Origin: Pseudalkalibacillus sp. SCS-8
Lineage (GTDB): Bacteria > Bacillota > Bacilli > Bacillales > Fictibacillaceae
Direction of reading: 5' to 3'
Length of the DNA: 64,000 nucleotides
NCBI RefSeq assembly: GCF_040126055.1
Contig: NZ_CP143541.1
Span: forward strand, 3,100,001 to 3,164,000
A program made the position numbers and the translations under genes. This document shows positions 15,152 to 28,780 of this stretch, in pieces (position 1 is the first letter of the stretch; every line of letters starts with the position of its first letter). Under the pieces are notes generated by a model that worked only from the letters and a program-made list of their open reading frames with translations, was not told the origin of the DNA and did not search any database.

Positions 15152-17461
15152 TTACTTCCGCTTCTTCTTTTTCCCTTTTTTCTTTTTCTGAACGTCTTTA
15201 TAGAACGGCTTGTTGCCTTTCTTTTTGCGTGATGAACCGTTTTTATCATTCTTCTCGTTACGTTTCTTTTCCTTTGTCGGACTCTTACCACCACTCGAAA
15301 TGACACGAGCACGATCTTTTCTCTTTCTTTCGGACGGTGCCTTCATACCGACGATTTCGAAGTCGATGGCGCGTTCTTCGACATTGACAGCCAGCACTCG
15401 GATCTGCAGTTCGTCACCGATACGGAACACTTTACCGGTGCGTTCGCCAATCATCGCATATTGTTGTTCGTTGAAGTGGTAATAGTCATCGGTCAGGTAG
15501 CTGACGTGGACGAGTCCCTCAATCGTATTCGGCAGTTCGACGAACAATCCGAAATTCGTCACGCCACTGATGACGCCTTCGAATTCTTCACCAATCTTGT
15601 CCTGCATGAACTCCGCTTTTTTCAGGTCATCCGTTTCACGCTCGGCATCGACTGCACGGCGTTCGCGTTCAGAAGCGTGCTGCGCAATTTCAGGCAGTCG
15701 TTCACCCCAATGGTTCTTCGTCTTTTCGTCCACTTTCTTCTCAATGAGATACGTACGGATGAGACGGTGAACGATCAAGTCCGGGTAACGGCGGATCGGT
15801 GATGTGAAGTGTGTATAGAATTCGGTCGATAACCCGTAGTGGCCGTGGTTTTCCGGCTCGTAACGTGCTTGCTTCATGGAACGAAGCATAACCTTACTGA
15901 TGACCGCTTCCTCCGGCTCTCCTTGGACTTCCTCTAAAATCTGCTGAAGGGCACGTGGATGGATGCTGTTCGCTTGTCCTCGTACGACATAACCGAAGTT
16001 CGTAATGAACTCGAGGAAGTTCGTGAGCTTCTCTTCGTCTGGATCTTCGTGGATCCGGTACATGAACGGGACCTTCATCCAGTGGAAGTGTTCCGCGACC
16101 GTTTCGTTCGCTGCAAGCATGAATTCCTCAATCAACTTTTCAGCAACCGTACGGTCTCGTAAAACGACATCGACCGGCTTGGATTCTTCATCGACGAGAA
16201 CCCGTGCTTCACTGAAATCGAAGTCGATTGCGCCTCGTTCAAAGCGCTTTTTACGAAGGATCTCGGCAAGCTCACCCATCAGATCGAAGAATGGTACGAG
16301 CTCTTTATAACGTTCAAGAACTTCGTCGTCTTCACGCAATAAAATTTTACGAACATCGGTATAGGTCATACGTTCGTTCGTGCGAATGACGCTCTGGAAG
16401 ATTTCGTGATTAACGACATCACCGTTAGCGTTGATTTCCATTTCACAGGATAACGTCAACCGGTCGACTTTCGGATTCAGGGAACAAATTCCGTTGGATA
16501 GACGATGCGGGATCATCGGAATAACGCGGTCGACCAGGTAGACGGACGTTCCCCGTTCTAATGCTTCTTCGTCAATCGGCGATCCTTCTTTTACATAGTG
16601 ACTGACGTCAGCGATATGGACACCGAGCTTGTAGTTTCCGTTGTCAAGCTTTACGACGTTTACGGCGTCATCAAGGTCCTTTGCGTCTGCACCGTCAATG
16701 GTGACGATCGTTTCATCTCGTAAGTCTCTGCGGTCATGGAGATCATCCGGATCGATCTCATCCGGCACAGAGTTAGCTTGCTCCATCACGTCTGCAGGGA
16801 AATCCCTCGGCAGGCCGTGTTTATAGATGATCGAGAGGATATCGACCCCTGGGTCATTTTTATGACCAAGAATCTCGATGATCTCACCTGTTGCACTTGA
16901 GCGACCTTCTGGATAACCAGTGATTTTTACAAGTACTTTATGACCGTCTACAGCGTTATTGATCGCTTCCTTTGGAATAAAGATATCATTCGGAATGCGT
17001 TTGTCATCCGCTTCGACAAACCCGAAGCTTTTACTGTCGATGAACGTGCCGACAACCTCGGTCACACCGCGTTCAACGATACGGATGACAGTTCCTTCTG
17101 GCTTTCCATCGCCACGACGGCTGGAAATCCGTACAAGCACCGTATCTCCACTCATCGCTCCATTCAAGTCACTAGGGGAAATATAGATATCCTTTTCGCC
17201 TTTTTGTTCCGGGATGAGGAACGCGAACCCTTTTGCATGTCCTTGTAGTTTCCCTTTCACTAGGTTCATCCGTTCCGGTACGCCATATCGGTTGCTGCGC
17301 GTCCTTACGACAGAACCGTTCTCTTCCATATCGTTCAAGGTGACGACGAGATCCTTGAAATCTTCTGCATCATTCAAACCGAGCTCTTGCTCCAGTTCTT
17401 GTACGGTCATCGGTTTATAGGCTTCTTCTCTCATAAAAGCTAAAATTCTTTCTTGATCCAT
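15152..17461 (-). CDS. rnr: Ribonuclease R
   Basis: The 769-residue 3'-5' exoribonuclease contains an N-terminal winged-helix region, cold-shock domains, the central RNB catalytic domain (with '[14 protein letters not shown]', whose aspartates bind Mg2+, and '[16 protein letters not shown]'), an S1 domain near residue 630-710 ('[20 protein letters not shown]') and a long lysine-rich tail ending [11 protein letters not shown]. RNase R degrades structured RNA and, with tmRNA-SmpB, the faulty message on rescued ribosomes, which fits its position upstream of smpB-ssrA. Confidence 0.97.
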   Translation of the reverse strand: MDQERILAFMREEAYKPMTVQELEQELGLNDAEDFKDLVVTLNDMEENGSVVRTRSNRYGVPERMNLVKGKLQGHAKGFAFLIPEQKGEKDIYISPSDLNGAMSGDTVLVRISSRRGDGKPEGTVIRIVERGVTEVVGTFIDSKSFGFVEADDKRIPNDIFIPKEAINNAVDGHKVLVKITGYPEGRSSATGEIIEILGHKNDPGVDILSIIYKHGLPRDFPADVMEQANSVPDEIDPDDLHDRRDLRDETIVTIDGADAKDLDDAVNVVKLDNGNYKLGVHIADVSHYVKEGSPIDEEALERGTSVYLVDRVIPMIPHRLSNGICSLNPKVDRLTLSCEMEINANGDVVNHEIFQSVIRTNERMTYTDVRKILLREDDEVLERYKELVPFFDLMGELAEILRKKRFERGAIDFDFSEARVLVDEESKPVDVVLRDRTVAEKLIEEFMLAANETVAEHFHWMKVPFMYRIHEDPDEEKLTNFLEFITNFGYVVRGQANSIHPRALQQILEEVQGEPEEAVISKVMLRSMKQARYEPENHGHYGLSTEFYTHFTSPIRRYPDLIVHRLIRTYLIEKKVDEKTKNHWGERLPEIAQHASERERRAVDAERETDDLKKAEFMQDKIGEEFEGVISGVTNFGLFVELPNTIEGLVHVSYLTDDYYHFNEQQYAMIGERTGKVFRIGDELQIRVLAVNVEERAIDFEIVGMKAPSERKRKDRARVISSGGKSPTKEKKRNEKNDKNGSSRKKKGNKPFYKDVQKKKKGKKKKRK

Positions 17462-17505
17462 GGTTCAATCCCTCCTTCGGTGATGTCTCTATCAATAAGT
17501 ATGTT

Positions 17506-18252
17506 TTAGTTATTCCAATCCAGCGAGTTTAAGAATTCCAGAACATCTTCATGAAGCTGTTCTTTTTCCTTATCTAAGGTGATGACGTGGCTGGATTCTT
17601 CGTACCATTTGAGATCCTTATGATTGGATTCAATGGCATCATAAATGATGTTGGCACTTTCCGTATTGATCATTTCGTCATGTCTTGCTTGTACCACGAA
17701 CGTCGGTGTGTAAATCATATCAATGTTCGAGCGAACGTCCGAAATGAGTTCTTGCAGCGCCTTCAACGTATTCATCGGCGTCTTTCTGAACTCTTCCATT
17801 TCTTCTTCAATCTGCTCTTCGGATTTCCCCTCGTATTTCTTATATTCCCTCGCGTATTCGAGGACACCTTCGTACATAACTTCTTCACTTTTAATATGCA
17901 TAGGCGCACACATCGGTACAATACCCTTGACCGGTTCTGTATAAGCCAGCTTCAAGGAAAATACGCCACCAAGTGAAAGACCTGCTACAGCAATCTCTTC
18001 ATAGCCTTTGTCTTTCAGCTCATTATATGCGTCCATGACGTCCTTCCACCAATCATCAGGACCGGTATGGACGAGCTCTTCCGGGGGTACGCCATGTCCT
18101 TTGTAGTGCGGCGCTAGACAGGAGTAGCCTTGTTTTTGCAGGAAGCGTCCAAGCATACGGACATCAGAGGAATTCCCTGTGAATCCATGCAATAAAAGGA
18201 CTGCCCGATCTCCTCCCTCGAAGAAGAATGGTTTTGGTGTTACGATTTTCAT
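17506..18252 (-). CDS. est: Carboxylesterase, Est30/YvaK type
   Basis: The 248-residue alpha/beta hydrolase is related to Geobacillus Est30 and B. subtilis YvaK. The triad is visible as S93 in GLSLGG, D192 in ARHDEM and H222 in ESSHVIT, with the oxyanion-hole motif LLLHGFTGN near residue 20. It hydrolyses short-chain carboxylic esters in the cytoplasm; the natural substrate is unclear. Its start overlaps the stop of the upstream hydrolase gene in ATGA. It sits next to rnr, as in B. subtilis. Confidence 0.93.
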   Translation of the reverse strand: MKIVTPKPFFFEGGDRAVLLLHGFTGNSSDVRMLGRFLQKQGYSCLAPHYKGHGVPPEELVHTGPDDWWKDVMDAYNELKDKGYEEIAVAGLSLGGVFSLKLAYTEPVKGIVPMCAPMHIKSEEVMYEGVLEYAREYKKYEGKSEEQIEEEMEEFRKTPMNTLKALQELISDVRSNIDMIYTPTFVVQARHDEMINTESANIIYDAIESNHKDLKWYEESSHVITLDKEKEQLHEDVLEFLNSLDWNN

Positions 18253-18971
18253 GATGTTTCCTCTCCTTTTATAACCTTTGGTTCTTTATCTGTTAGAAAG
18301 TGAAAGACGTGCCGGATGACGTCTTCTTGCTCTGTACCGTGGCATATGATGTGTTTCGATTGTGGTAGAAAAACAAGTTCTTTCTCGGTGCTTCGTATCG
18401 TATCGTAAATGTAGTGCGCGCTTTTCTTCGGGACGACGCCGTCACATTCCCCTTGGAGAATGAGCGTGGGTGTCTGGATTTTTTCAATATAAGGCCTCAA
18501 ATTGTAGATGAGCCTTCTGAATTGGAAGGTCATCGACAACGGTGTAATCCGGAACTTCCGCATATATCGTTGGAACAATTCATTATCCTTTATTTTTCCT
18601 TTGAATAAGTCAAGGACCATCTGTTTGATGTCTAGGAACAGCTGGCGTGGGCTGACGTAATAAGCAGCAGCACTCATCAATACGAGCTTGTCGATTTTAT
18701 GATTAGCCGCTAAGTACCCAGCGATCATTCCACCCATTGAAAAGCCGACGACATAGATCGTGTCGCATTTTTTTTCGAGAGCCCTGAGTTCCATTTCGGC
18801 CGTTTTGATCCACTCTTCAAAGTGGACATGCTCCATCCGGCCTCCTGTATCATGCCCTGGGAAGGTAGGAGATGCAATGACCCAATCTGTGTGTTCTTTT
18901 AGATAGTGGACAAGCGGCTCCACCTCATAAGGGCTTCCGGTAAAACCGTGAAGACATAGACAACCTATCAT
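18249..18971 (-). CDS. Alpha/beta hydrolase (lysophospholipase-like)
   Basis: The 240-residue protein has '[17 protein letters not shown]' (oxyanion hole) and the nucleophile elbow GFSMGG. The acid is in '[17 protein letters not shown]' and the histidine in '[10 protein letters not shown]'. It resembles the downstream Est30 type and may be an ancient duplicate. The start at 18971 is set by AAGGAG eight bases upstream. The ATGA overlap with the following gene shows coupled translation. Confidence 0.85.
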   Translation of the reverse strand: MIGCLCLHGFTGSPYEVEPLVHYLKEHTDWVIASPTFPGHDTGGRMEHVHFEEWIKTAEMELRALEKKCDTIYVVGFSMGGMIAGYLAANHKIDKLVLMSAAAYYVSPRQLFLDIKQMVLDLFKGKIKDNELFQRYMRKFRITPLSMTFQFRRLIYNLRPYIEKIQTPTLILQGECDGVVPKKSAHYIYDTIRSTEKELVFLPQSKHIICHGTEQEDVIRHVFHFLTDKEPKVIKGEETS

Positions 18972-19200
18972 GAACCGGACTCCTTCATTCTTTCTTTTAG
19001 TTTGCCCCTTGTCGGAAGCGTTAAAACGTATGTATGTCAATCCGTTCGGGAAATTTGTGGAACGAATTCTCGGTCTCCATTATCGCTGAATTAAGATATC
19101 TTGGCAAAGGAAAGCCTTACTTACTTTTGGCGAGCCTTCGTTACACATAAACTAATGAAAACTTATGAAAGTGTGTATCCATTTTTCCGGTGAAATAAAG

Positions 19201-19230
19201 AAAACAGCAAGCGCGATACTTGCTGTTCTT
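19201..19230 (-). terminator. secG terminator
   Basis: AACAGCAAG and CTTGCTGTT form a hairpin on the minus strand followed by a T-rich stretch, just after the secG stop codon. Confidence 0.75.
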
Positions 19231-19239
19231 TCGACGTTA

Positions 19240-19470
19240 TTAATATACGTAACCTAGAATGATACTAAGGATGAAGAATAAGACTGCAAGAACGATCGTT
19301 GCCTTTTGGAAGACAGCGTCGATTCCGCGTGCTTTCTGTTTCCCGAATAATTGTTCCGCTCCACCTGTAATCGCACCAGAAAGTCCAGCACTCTTACCAG
19401 ATTGAAGAACAACAATTGCAATCAATCCTAATGCAACAATAATCAATAAGACCATCAAGAATGTTTCCAT
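19240..19470 (-). CDS. secG: Preprotein translocase subunit SecG
   Basis: The 76-residue protein has two membrane segments joined by the conserved cytosolic loop '[25 protein letters not shown]', the SecG signature. It is the small third subunit of the SecYEG channel and assists SecA-driven secretion. It lies between the glycolytic operon and the est-rnr-smpB group, as in B. subtilis. Confidence 0.96.
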   Translation of the reverse strand: METFLMVLLIIVALGLIAIVVLQSGKSAGLSGAITGGAEQLFGKQKARGIDAVFQKATIVLAVLFFILSIILGYVY

Positions 19471-19559
19471 TTAATCCACCTCCAGCGACACAATCCAGTA
19501 CCTTAAATGTACCACAACGAACTCAAAAGTTTCAACATAATTTGTCGGTGTCGTTGGGA

Positions 19560-19709
19560 AGTGTCAGGCACTATTTTCAATCCGTTGAGCAGCAAGGGTT
19601 GGTTGGGAGTGTCAGGCACTTTACTTTCTTAGTGTCAGGCACCAACTCTCATCAAATGTCTAAGAAGTCGGTGCCTGACACTAACTACGTAGCAAAGTGC
19701 CTGACACCG
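19560..19709. repeat. GTGCCTGACAC repeat cluster
   Basis: Five copies of the 11-12 bp motif occur in 150 bp: at about 19560, 19609 and 19632 in the GTGTCAGGCAC orientation, then at about 19670 and 19697 as GTGCCTGACAC. The inner pair can form a hairpin. The cluster separates secG from uvsE. Confidence 0.8.
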
Positions 19710-19712
19710 ACA

Positions 19713-20678
19713 CTATTTTACGTAGAAGCTGGCTCCGTCGACAATTTCGACATTCGGGTGGTCTTTGAGATCGCGCATCAGCTTGAAGAGGGCTTCATCT
19801 TTCTTCTTCGCTTCAATCATGCAGTCGATCTGTTCGACGCTTCCTTTAATTTGATTCAGGAAGTCCATGAACATTTCGGAATCGACATATTCCGCATGAG
19901 AGCGGAATTGTTTTTCACTTTTAGGGCTGGAGATGTGCATTTTGATCGGTAGATGGGAATCGGACCAGGAGTTGACGACTCGTTCCCATTCCTCCTCCCA
20001 GTGTTCGTTATCGTGGTGGGCAAGATGATGGTGATAGTCGAATACGAGCGGTACCCCAAGCTTTTCGCATAAGTATAAGGTGTCTTCTAGATGGAAGGAC
20101 TTATCATCGTTCTCAAGGATGATCATTTCCTGGATACCTGGGGGAATGAGCATCCAGTTTTCTACAAACCGCTCCAAAGCGATCTGTCTATCCCCGTACA
20201 TCCCGCCGACGTGGAGAACACACCTGTGCTTCGGGTGGACTGACATCCCGTCAAGCAGACGCTTATGTAGCATCAGGGTTTTGACCGTCATTTTCAATAC
20301 ATCCTTTTTCGGCGTATTGACGAGCACGAAATGATCGGGATGGAAATCTACACGCATTTCGTGTTCTTTTACAAACTCACCAATCTCGTAAAGCTCCTCC
20401 GTAATGGCATCCATGTAGTTCCAATCAGGCAATTCTTCATACGTCGCCAAAGGGACGAGCCTTGAGGTCATTCGATAGAACTTGATATCGTGCGCAGCAT
20501 TATGACGTAATATCCTTAATGTGTTATGAAGGTTTGAACGGGTAATCCGTTCAAGCTTCAGCATGGCAGCATCCCTGTTTTGTATTTTTGAAAAGTTTTG
20601 GATGGTCATGGTTTGAGAAGGCGAGGCGTTCTGCAGACTTAACGCCATTGCGACATACCCCAGTCGAACAAGTGTCAT
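19713..20678 (-). CDS. uvsE: UV damage endonuclease UvsE
   Basis: The 321-residue protein matches the UVDE family, TIM-barrel enzymes that nick DNA 5' of UV photoproducts independently of UvrABC. Typical segments are 'VRLGYVAMALSL' at the start, 'HDIKFYRMTSRLVPLAT', 'MRVDFHPDHFVLVNTP', 'LHVGGMYGDR', 'LENDDKSFH' and 'PLVFDYHHH', containing the histidine and acidic metal ligands. It is a single gene framed by dispersed repeats. Confidence 0.93.
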   Translation of the reverse strand: MTLVRLGYVAMALSLQNASPSQTMTIQNFSKIQNRDAAMLKLERITRSNLHNTLRILRHNAAHDIKFYRMTSRLVPLATYEELPDWNYMDAITEELYEIGEFVKEHEMRVDFHPDHFVLVNTPKKDVLKMTVKTLMLHKRLLDGMSVHPKHRCVLHVGGMYGDRQIALERFVENWMLIPPGIQEMIILENDDKSFHLEDTLYLCEKLGVPLVFDYHHHLAHHDNEHWEEEWERVVNSWSDSHLPIKMHISSPKSEKQFRSHAEYVDSEMFMDFLNQIKGSVEQIDCMIEAKKKDEALFKLMRDLKDHPNVEIVDGASFYVK

Positions 20679-20795
20679 TTAAAAACTCCTCCGATCATCA
20701 GTTACACGTTAGTATTACCCAAACGTCATGGTAAATGATGATGAACATAATTTTTTCGGACGATATCCATATTAGAGATATGGAGGTGTTCTGCA

Positions 20796-20975
20796 ATGAC
20801 TAGAAAAGATCCGAATATCGAAAAAGATAAAGAATTGCAAACGGCGACGAATCTGAATCCCGGATTCACCGTTCAAAGTGATGCCTACCAGCCGCTCGAT
20901 ATGCTCATTAATCAAGCAGACAGCGGAATCGAGCCACAACGAAGCGACGTACATGCCGACAACGAAGACATGTAG
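20796..20975 (+). CDS. Small 59-residue polar protein
   Basis: The frame has a consensus GGAGGTG seven bases before the ATG and encodes a highly polar peptide without hydrophobic segments, starting MTRKDPNIEKDKELQTATN and ending HADNEDM. It is the only plus-strand gene between secG and the clpP region and runs divergently from uvsE. No family is recognised with confidence. Its composition resembles small acid-soluble or sporulation-associated proteins, but there is no specific motif. Confidence 0.6.
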   Translation: MTRKDPNIEKDKELQTATNLNPGFTVQSDAYQPLDMLINQADSGIEPQRSDVHADNEDM

Positions 20976-20992
20976 TGAGCCTTTCAACCTAT

Positions 20993-21052
20993 AGTGCCAG
21001 GCACCGATTTAGAACCGTTGTGCCGCAACGGGTTCTGAATGGTGCCTGGCAC
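20993..21052. repeat. Long hairpin with GTGCCAGGCACC ends
   Basis: A variant of the GTGCCTGACAC repeat. GTGCCAGGCACC and GGTGCCTGGCAC are inverted, and the sequence between them (AGAACCGTTG ... CAACGGGTTCT) is also inverted, giving an almost continuous stem of over 20 bp. Confidence 0.8.
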
Positions 21053-21065
21053 CTTCATAAAATAA

Positions 21066-21102
21066 GAAAACCCGATTGGCGGCTATCCAATCGGGTCTTT
21101 TT
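21066..21102. terminator. Bidirectional terminator
   Basis: ACCCGATTGG and CCAATCGGGT form a strong stem, with T runs on the plus strand and A-rich sequence on the other side. It can serve the plus-strand small gene and the minus-strand glycolytic operon ending with eno. Confidence 0.85.
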
Positions 21103-21163
21103 GCTTTCAGTTCAGTTGGTGTGCTTCCACTTCCCTGATATCAATGGAGTTCATTCAGTTGTC

Positions 21164-24792
<3,629 letters not shown>

Positions 24793-24869
24793 TTAAGGAC
24801 CACCTTTCTTTTAATCATTAGGTAGATTTCATGAGAAAATTTCGCAAAAATCTATACAAGTTTCCTCTT

Positions 24870-26054
24870 TTACTTGTCGTTCAGGGCTGCAACTCCCGGA
24901 AGAACCTTCCCCTCCATAAATTCGAGGGATGCTCCTCCACCTGTGGAGATATGGCTCATCTTGTCAGCAAAACCAAATTTCTCTACGGCTGCCGCAGAAT
25001 CACCGCCACCGATGACACTGTATGTGTCCGGTGAATCAGCAAGGGCTTTCGCAACACTCATCGTTCCATTAGCGAATGTATCAATCTCGAATACACCCAT
25101 CGGTCCGTTCCAGATGACAAGCTTCGAACCTTCAATGACAGTACGGTACTCATCTCGAGTAGCTGGACCGATGTCGAGCGCTTCCCAATCTGAAGGGATT
25201 TCATCGATCGGTACGACTTTCGTGTTTGCGTCTCCAGAGAAATCGTCCGCTACGACAACGTCTTTCGGCATGTAGAACTTCACGCCTTTTTGCTCTGCTT
25301 TTTCCATGAACGATTTAGCTAGATCAATCTTATCTTCTTCTAATAGTGACTTTCCGATGTCATAACCTAACGCTTTGACAAATGTGTAAGCAAGTCCGCC
25401 ACCAATGATCAAGTTATCGACCTTATCTAATAGATTGTCGATGACACCGATTTTGTCCTTTACCTTCGCTCCACCAATGATGGCTGTGAATGGTCGCTCA
25501 GGTTCAGCTAGTGCTTTGCCAAGAACCTCAAGCTCCTTCTCCATTAGAAGTCCAGCAACACCAGGTAAGTGATGAGCGACACCTTCAGTTGAAGCATGTG
25601 CACGGTGTGCTGCGCCAAATGCGTCATTGACATACAGGTCTGCTAGATCGGCAAATGCTTTTGCAAGTTCAGGGTCGTTCTTCTCTTCGCCAGCTTCGAA
25701 ACGAACATTTTCAATAAGTAAGACGTCACCATTGTCCAAACCAGAAATGGCTTTGTTGACTTCTTCACCATATACTTCGTCCGTTTTTGTGACAGTCTGG
25801 TTCAATAGGTCACTAAGACGCTTCGCAACAGGATCAAGCCGTAGTTCCTCTACCACTTCACCTTTCGGACGTCCAAGGTGACTTGCGAGAATGACCTTTG
25901 CTCCTTTTTCAACCAAGTGTTGAATTGTAGGTAGTGCTGCACGGATACGAGTGTCGTCGGTCACTTCTCCATCCTTCATCGGTACGTTGAAGTCGACACG
26001 GCAGAACACTCTTTTCCCGTTCACATCAACATCGCGTATAGATTGTTTTTGCAT
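24870..26054 (-). CDS. pgk: Phosphoglycerate kinase
   Basis: The 394-residue enzyme makes ATP from 1,3-bisphosphoglycerate. Diagnostic segments are '[24 protein letters not shown]' near the N-terminus, '[11 protein letters not shown]', '[15 protein letters not shown]', '[15 protein letters not shown]' and the C-terminal nucleotide site '[15 protein letters not shown]' with '[15 protein letters not shown]'. It follows gapA after about 190 bp that hold a terminator-like hairpin. Confidence 0.98.
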   Translation of the reverse strand: MQKQSIRDVDVNGKRVFCRVDFNVPMKDGEVTDDTRIRAALPTIQHLVEKGAKVILASHLGRPKGEVVEELRLDPVAKRLSDLLNQTVTKTDEVYGEEVNKAISGLDNGDVLLIENVRFEAGEEKNDPELAKAFADLADLYVNDAFGAAHRAHASTEGVAHHLPGVAGLLMEKELEVLGKALAEPERPFTAIIGGAKVKDKIGVIDNLLDKVDNLIIGGGLAYTFVKALGYDIGKSLLEEDKIDLAKSFMEKAEQKGVKFYMPKDVVVADDFSGDANTKVVPIDEIPSDWEALDIGPATRDEYRTVIEGSKLVIWNGPMGVFEIDTFANGTMSVAKALADSPDTYSVIGGGDSAAAVEKFGFADKMSHISTGGGASLEFMEGKVLPGVAALNDK

Positions 26055-26102
26055 TCGGAAAGCCTCCTTAATTACGTGAATTCATCTTATAATCGGATTG
26101 GT

Positions 26103-26138
26103 CGTTTGAAAAGCAGATGAATCAGTTACTTTTCAAAC
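26103..26138 (-). promoter_or_regulatory. Strong intercistronic hairpin between gapA and pgk
   Basis: On the minus strand GTTTGAAAAG and CTTTTCAAAC form a perfect 10-bp stem around a 16-nt loop, without a T run. It may be an mRNA stability or processing element between gapA and pgk. Confidence 0.5.
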
Positions 26139-26155
26139 ACCTTTAAGTACATGTG

Positions 26156-26180
26156 AAAAGAGGAGTAATACTACCCCTCT
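26156..26180 (-). terminator. Attenuating terminator after gapA
   Basis: AGAGGGGTA pairs with TACTCCTCT on the minus strand around a four-base loop, followed by TTTT. It lies after gapA inside the operon, so partial termination could give the higher gapA expression known in B. subtilis. Confidence 0.65.
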
Positions 26181-26247
26181 CCCCACAATCCTTATTCTAT
26201 ATAAACTTATCGTTCAGGTACAGTTTTTCCTGTTGATAAACTGTATC

Positions 26248-27255
26248 TTAAAGACCTTTAGAAGCGATGAACGCAACAAGATCAACAACACGGTGAGAAT
26301 AACCGCTCTCGTTGTCGTACCAAGAGATTGCTTTAACCATGTTTCCTTCCATCACCATTGTAGATTGAGCATCTACTGTAGAAGAATCAGGGTTTCCGTT
26401 GTAGTCACGGGAAACAAGCGGCTCGTCACTGTATCCAAGAACACCTTTCAAGTTTGTTTCAGAAGCTTCTTTAAATGCTGCGTTTACTTCGTCAACTGTT
26501 ACTTCTTTATCAAGCTCAGCAACAAGGTCAACAAGTGAAACGTTTGGAGTTGGAACACGCATTGCCATACCGTTCAACTTGCCTTCAAGCTCAGGAAGGA
26601 CAAGGGATACCGCTTTTGCAGCACCAGTTGTTGTCGGGATGATGTTCTCTCCAGCAGCACGCGCACGACGGTAGTCTTTGTGCGGCAGGTCAAGGATTTG
26701 TTGGTCATTTGTGTAAGAGTGGACAGTTGTCATCATTCCACGCTTAAGACCGAACTTGTCATGCAAGACTTTCGCAAGTGGTGCTAGACAGTTTGTCGTA
26801 CAAGATGCGTTAGAGATCACGTTGTGGCTAGCTGCATCGTATTTGTCTTCGTTTACACCAAGAACGACCGTGATGTCTTCGTTCTTCGCAGGTGCAGAGA
26901 TAACAACTTTCTTCGCGCCAGCTTCAAGGTGTTTCGCTGCATCGTCACGTTGCGTGAAACGACCGGTAGATTCTACGACGATTTCAACGCCAAGGTCTCC
27001 CCAACCAAGTTGAGCAGGGTCGCGCTCAGAAAGAACCTTGATTTCCTTACCATCTACAACCAGGTTTTCACCGTTTACTTCAACTTTTGCATCAAGCTTT
27101 CCATGAACCGTGTCATATTGTAGAAGGTGTGCAAGCATTTCTGCATCTGTAAGGTCGTTTACTGCTACAACCTCAACATCATTGTTTTTAAGTGCTGCAC
27201 GGAATACGTTACGTCCAATACGTCCAAATCCGTTAATACCAATCTTTGTAGCCAT
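26248..27255 (-). CDS. gapA: Glyceraldehyde-3-phosphate dehydrogenase (glycolytic)
   Basis: The 335-residue NAD-dependent enzyme has the N-terminal dinucleotide motif '[18 protein letters not shown]', the catalytic '[17 protein letters not shown]' and '[25 protein letters not shown]'. Position 2 of the operon, right behind cggR, identifies it as the glycolytic GapA rather than the gluconeogenic GapB. Confidence 0.98.
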   Translation of the reverse strand: MATKIGINGFGRIGRNVFRAALKNNDVEVVAVNDLTDAEMLAHLLQYDTVHGKLDAKVEVNGENLVVDGKEIKVLSERDPAQLGWGDLGVEIVVESTGRFTQRDDAAKHLEAGAKKVVISAPAKNEDITVVLGVNEDKYDAASHNVISNASCTTNCLAPLAKVLHDKFGLKRGMMTTVHSYTNDQQILDLPHKDYRRARAAGENIIPTTTGAAKAVSLVLPELEGKLNGMAMRVPTPNVSLVDLVAELDKEVTVDEVNAAFKEASETNLKGVLGYSDEPLVSRDYNGNPDSSTVDAQSTMVMEGNMVKAISWYDNESGYSHRVVDLVAFIASKGL

Positions 27256-27319
27256 GTTAAAACTCCTCCTTGAAATGTGTATGTTAAGTAATGGTTTCTG
27301 ACATGTGATTTGCCAGTCC

Positions 27320-28333
27320 TTAAATCAACTCTTTTGCTGCGCCCTCATCTGTAATCAAAATCTGACGAGGTCCGCGATTCATATAGGCTGCAATGGCATT
27401 TGCTTTACTGCTGCCGCCAGCAACCGCAAAGATTGTTTTTTCATCCGTCAGATCATCAAGCTGTAAGCCGACGGTCTTCACTTTGTGGACGATGGAACCG
27501 TCCTTGTCAAAGTAATAACCGAATGCTTCCGCAACGGCTTCGTGCTTTTCAATTTCCTGAAAGACCTGCTTGGATGATTTCCGCCGTTCCGCCATCGTCT
27601 TCGCTTCTCCAATACCATGGATGACGATTTCAGCAGATCGGATCAGGTCAAGCACTTCTTTTACACCCGGTTCTTCAATCAAGGATTGATACGATTCGTT
27701 GCTTAATTGATCTGGGACATGCAACAGTCGATATTCGCCATTGGCTTTACGGGCCATGGTCGAGCAGATCGTATTCGCTTGATTTTCAACCTGTTCACCT
27801 AATCCGCCCCGGGCTGGGACAATCAAAGGTTTACTTTTATTCGGTAATGGCTTCATCATTTCCGCTACTGCCGAAAGGGTCGTTCCACCAGTAACAGCGA
27901 TGGTTTTTTCGGTTTTCAGTAATGGGAGAAGACGTTTGATTGCGGCTTTCCCCATTTCTTTTTTCACCCATTGGTCCCGATCACTATCACCTGGGACGAT
28001 AATCACTTCTGCCAACTTTAATTTTTCCCGTAATCGCTCTTCTAAAACATGAAGACCTGAAACTTCTTTCATAATATTTTCGAGTTCTAGGAGAATATCA
28101 TTGCCTTCATCGGTCAAAGTCATACCTGAAGAAGCGATATTCAAAAGCCCTTGTTTGTGTAAGAACTCGACTTCCGCCCGGAGTACCCTTTCCGTCTGTT
28201 GAAGGTTCGCCGCTAAGCTTCGCCTTCCAATCGGTTGAAGATACCGGACGTTCTGAAGGATGCGATAACGGTTCTGCATAACATCCATTAAATCTGGCAA
28301 TAATTTTCGTTGTATTTCAATGATCGGCTCCAT
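27320..28333 (-). CDS. cggR: Central glycolytic genes regulator CggR
   Basis: The 337-residue SorC/DeoR-family repressor has an N-terminal helix-turn-helix region ('[21 protein letters not shown]') and a large effector domain with '[11 protein letters not shown]', '[15 protein letters not shown]' and '[19 protein letters not shown]'. It binds fructose-1,6-bisphosphate and represses the operon that it heads. The start at 28333 is set by AAGGGGAG. An operator that matches the known CggR site lies just upstream. Confidence 0.96.
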   Translation of the reverse strand: MEPIIEIQRKLLPDLMDVMQNRYRILQNVRYLQPIGRRSLAANLQQTERVLRAEVEFLHKQGLLNIASSGMTLTDEGNDILLELENIMKEVSGLHVLEERLREKLKLAEVIIVPGDSDRDQWVKKEMGKAAIKRLLPLLKTEKTIAVTGGTTLSAVAEMMKPLPNKSKPLIVPARGGLGEQVENQANTICSTMARKANGEYRLLHVPDQLSNESYQSLIEEPGVKEVLDLIRSAEIVIHGIGEAKTMAERRKSSKQVFQEIEKHEAVAEAFGYYFDKDGSIVHKVKTVGLQLDDLTDEKTIFAVAGGSSKANAIAAYMNRGPRQILITDEGAAKELI

Positions 28334-28359
28334 CGCAACTCCCCTTTGGACGAGAGTGA

Positions 28360-28397
28360 GGGACTTTAATTGTCCCACCTAGTCATATTATGTCCCG
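28360..28397 (-). promoter_or_regulatory. CggR operator
   Basis: On the minus strand the spacing is CGGGAC-N6-TGAC-N4-TGGGAC-N8-TCCC, matching the B. subtilis CggR site (CGGGAC-N6-TGTC-N4-CGGGAC-N8-TGTC) in spacing, with three substitutions. It lies between the cggR start and an AT-rich promoter region. Confidence 0.85.
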
Positions 28398-28471
28398 ATT
28401 GGTGTAAAAAAATTTACCGACCTTACAATTTGTATCATAGCAATACTTCGACGCGTGTTCAACTTAAAAAA

Positions 28472-28714
28472 CTAATAAAATGTAAGTAAGCGGTTTCTTA
28501 GTGAAAATAAGTCGATCTTACCATATTGTATGTTCTCACCATCGATTTGGACTACGGGAATCATCAATCCATACGCCTCTATCCATTCGTCCTTCTCATG
28601 AATATCCCTTATTTCGATATGAAATCCAAGCTCATCCTGAAGCTCTTCTAATATAAGAAGCGCATGATCACAAAGCGGGCAATTTTCTTTCGTATAAAAG
28701 TGGACAGTCAGCAT
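28472..28714 (-). CDS. Glutaredoxin-like protein (DUF836 type)
   Basis: The 80-residue thioredoxin-fold protein starts 'MLTVHFYTKENCPLCDHALLILEEL', with redox pair C12-P-L-C15, and has 'MIPVVQIDGENIQYGKID' with the cis-proline. The family is found next to sigL and cggR in Bacilli. The start at 28714 follows AAAAGGAG. A thiol-disulfide role is likely; the partner is unknown. Confidence 0.8.
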   Translation of the reverse strand: MLTVHFYTKENCPLCDHALLILEELQDELGFHIEIRDIHEKDEWIEAYGLMIPVVQIDGENIQYGKIDLFSLRNRLLTFY

Positions 28715-28742
28715 AAATGTACTCCTTTTAATAGGGTTCATG

Positions 28743-28779
28743 GAAAAATAAAAGATGGAACATCATTCGTTCCATCTTC
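28743..28779 (-). terminator. sigL terminator
   Basis: AAGATGGAAC and GTTCCATCTT form a stem on the minus strand followed by TTATTTTT, directly after the sigL stop codon. Confidence 0.8.
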
Positions 28780-28780
28780 A

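Noticed and set aside
26103..26138. Hairpin between gapA and pgk as a terminator
   Set aside because: The 10-bp stem has no following T run; the nearby 26156-26180 hairpin is the better terminator candidate.
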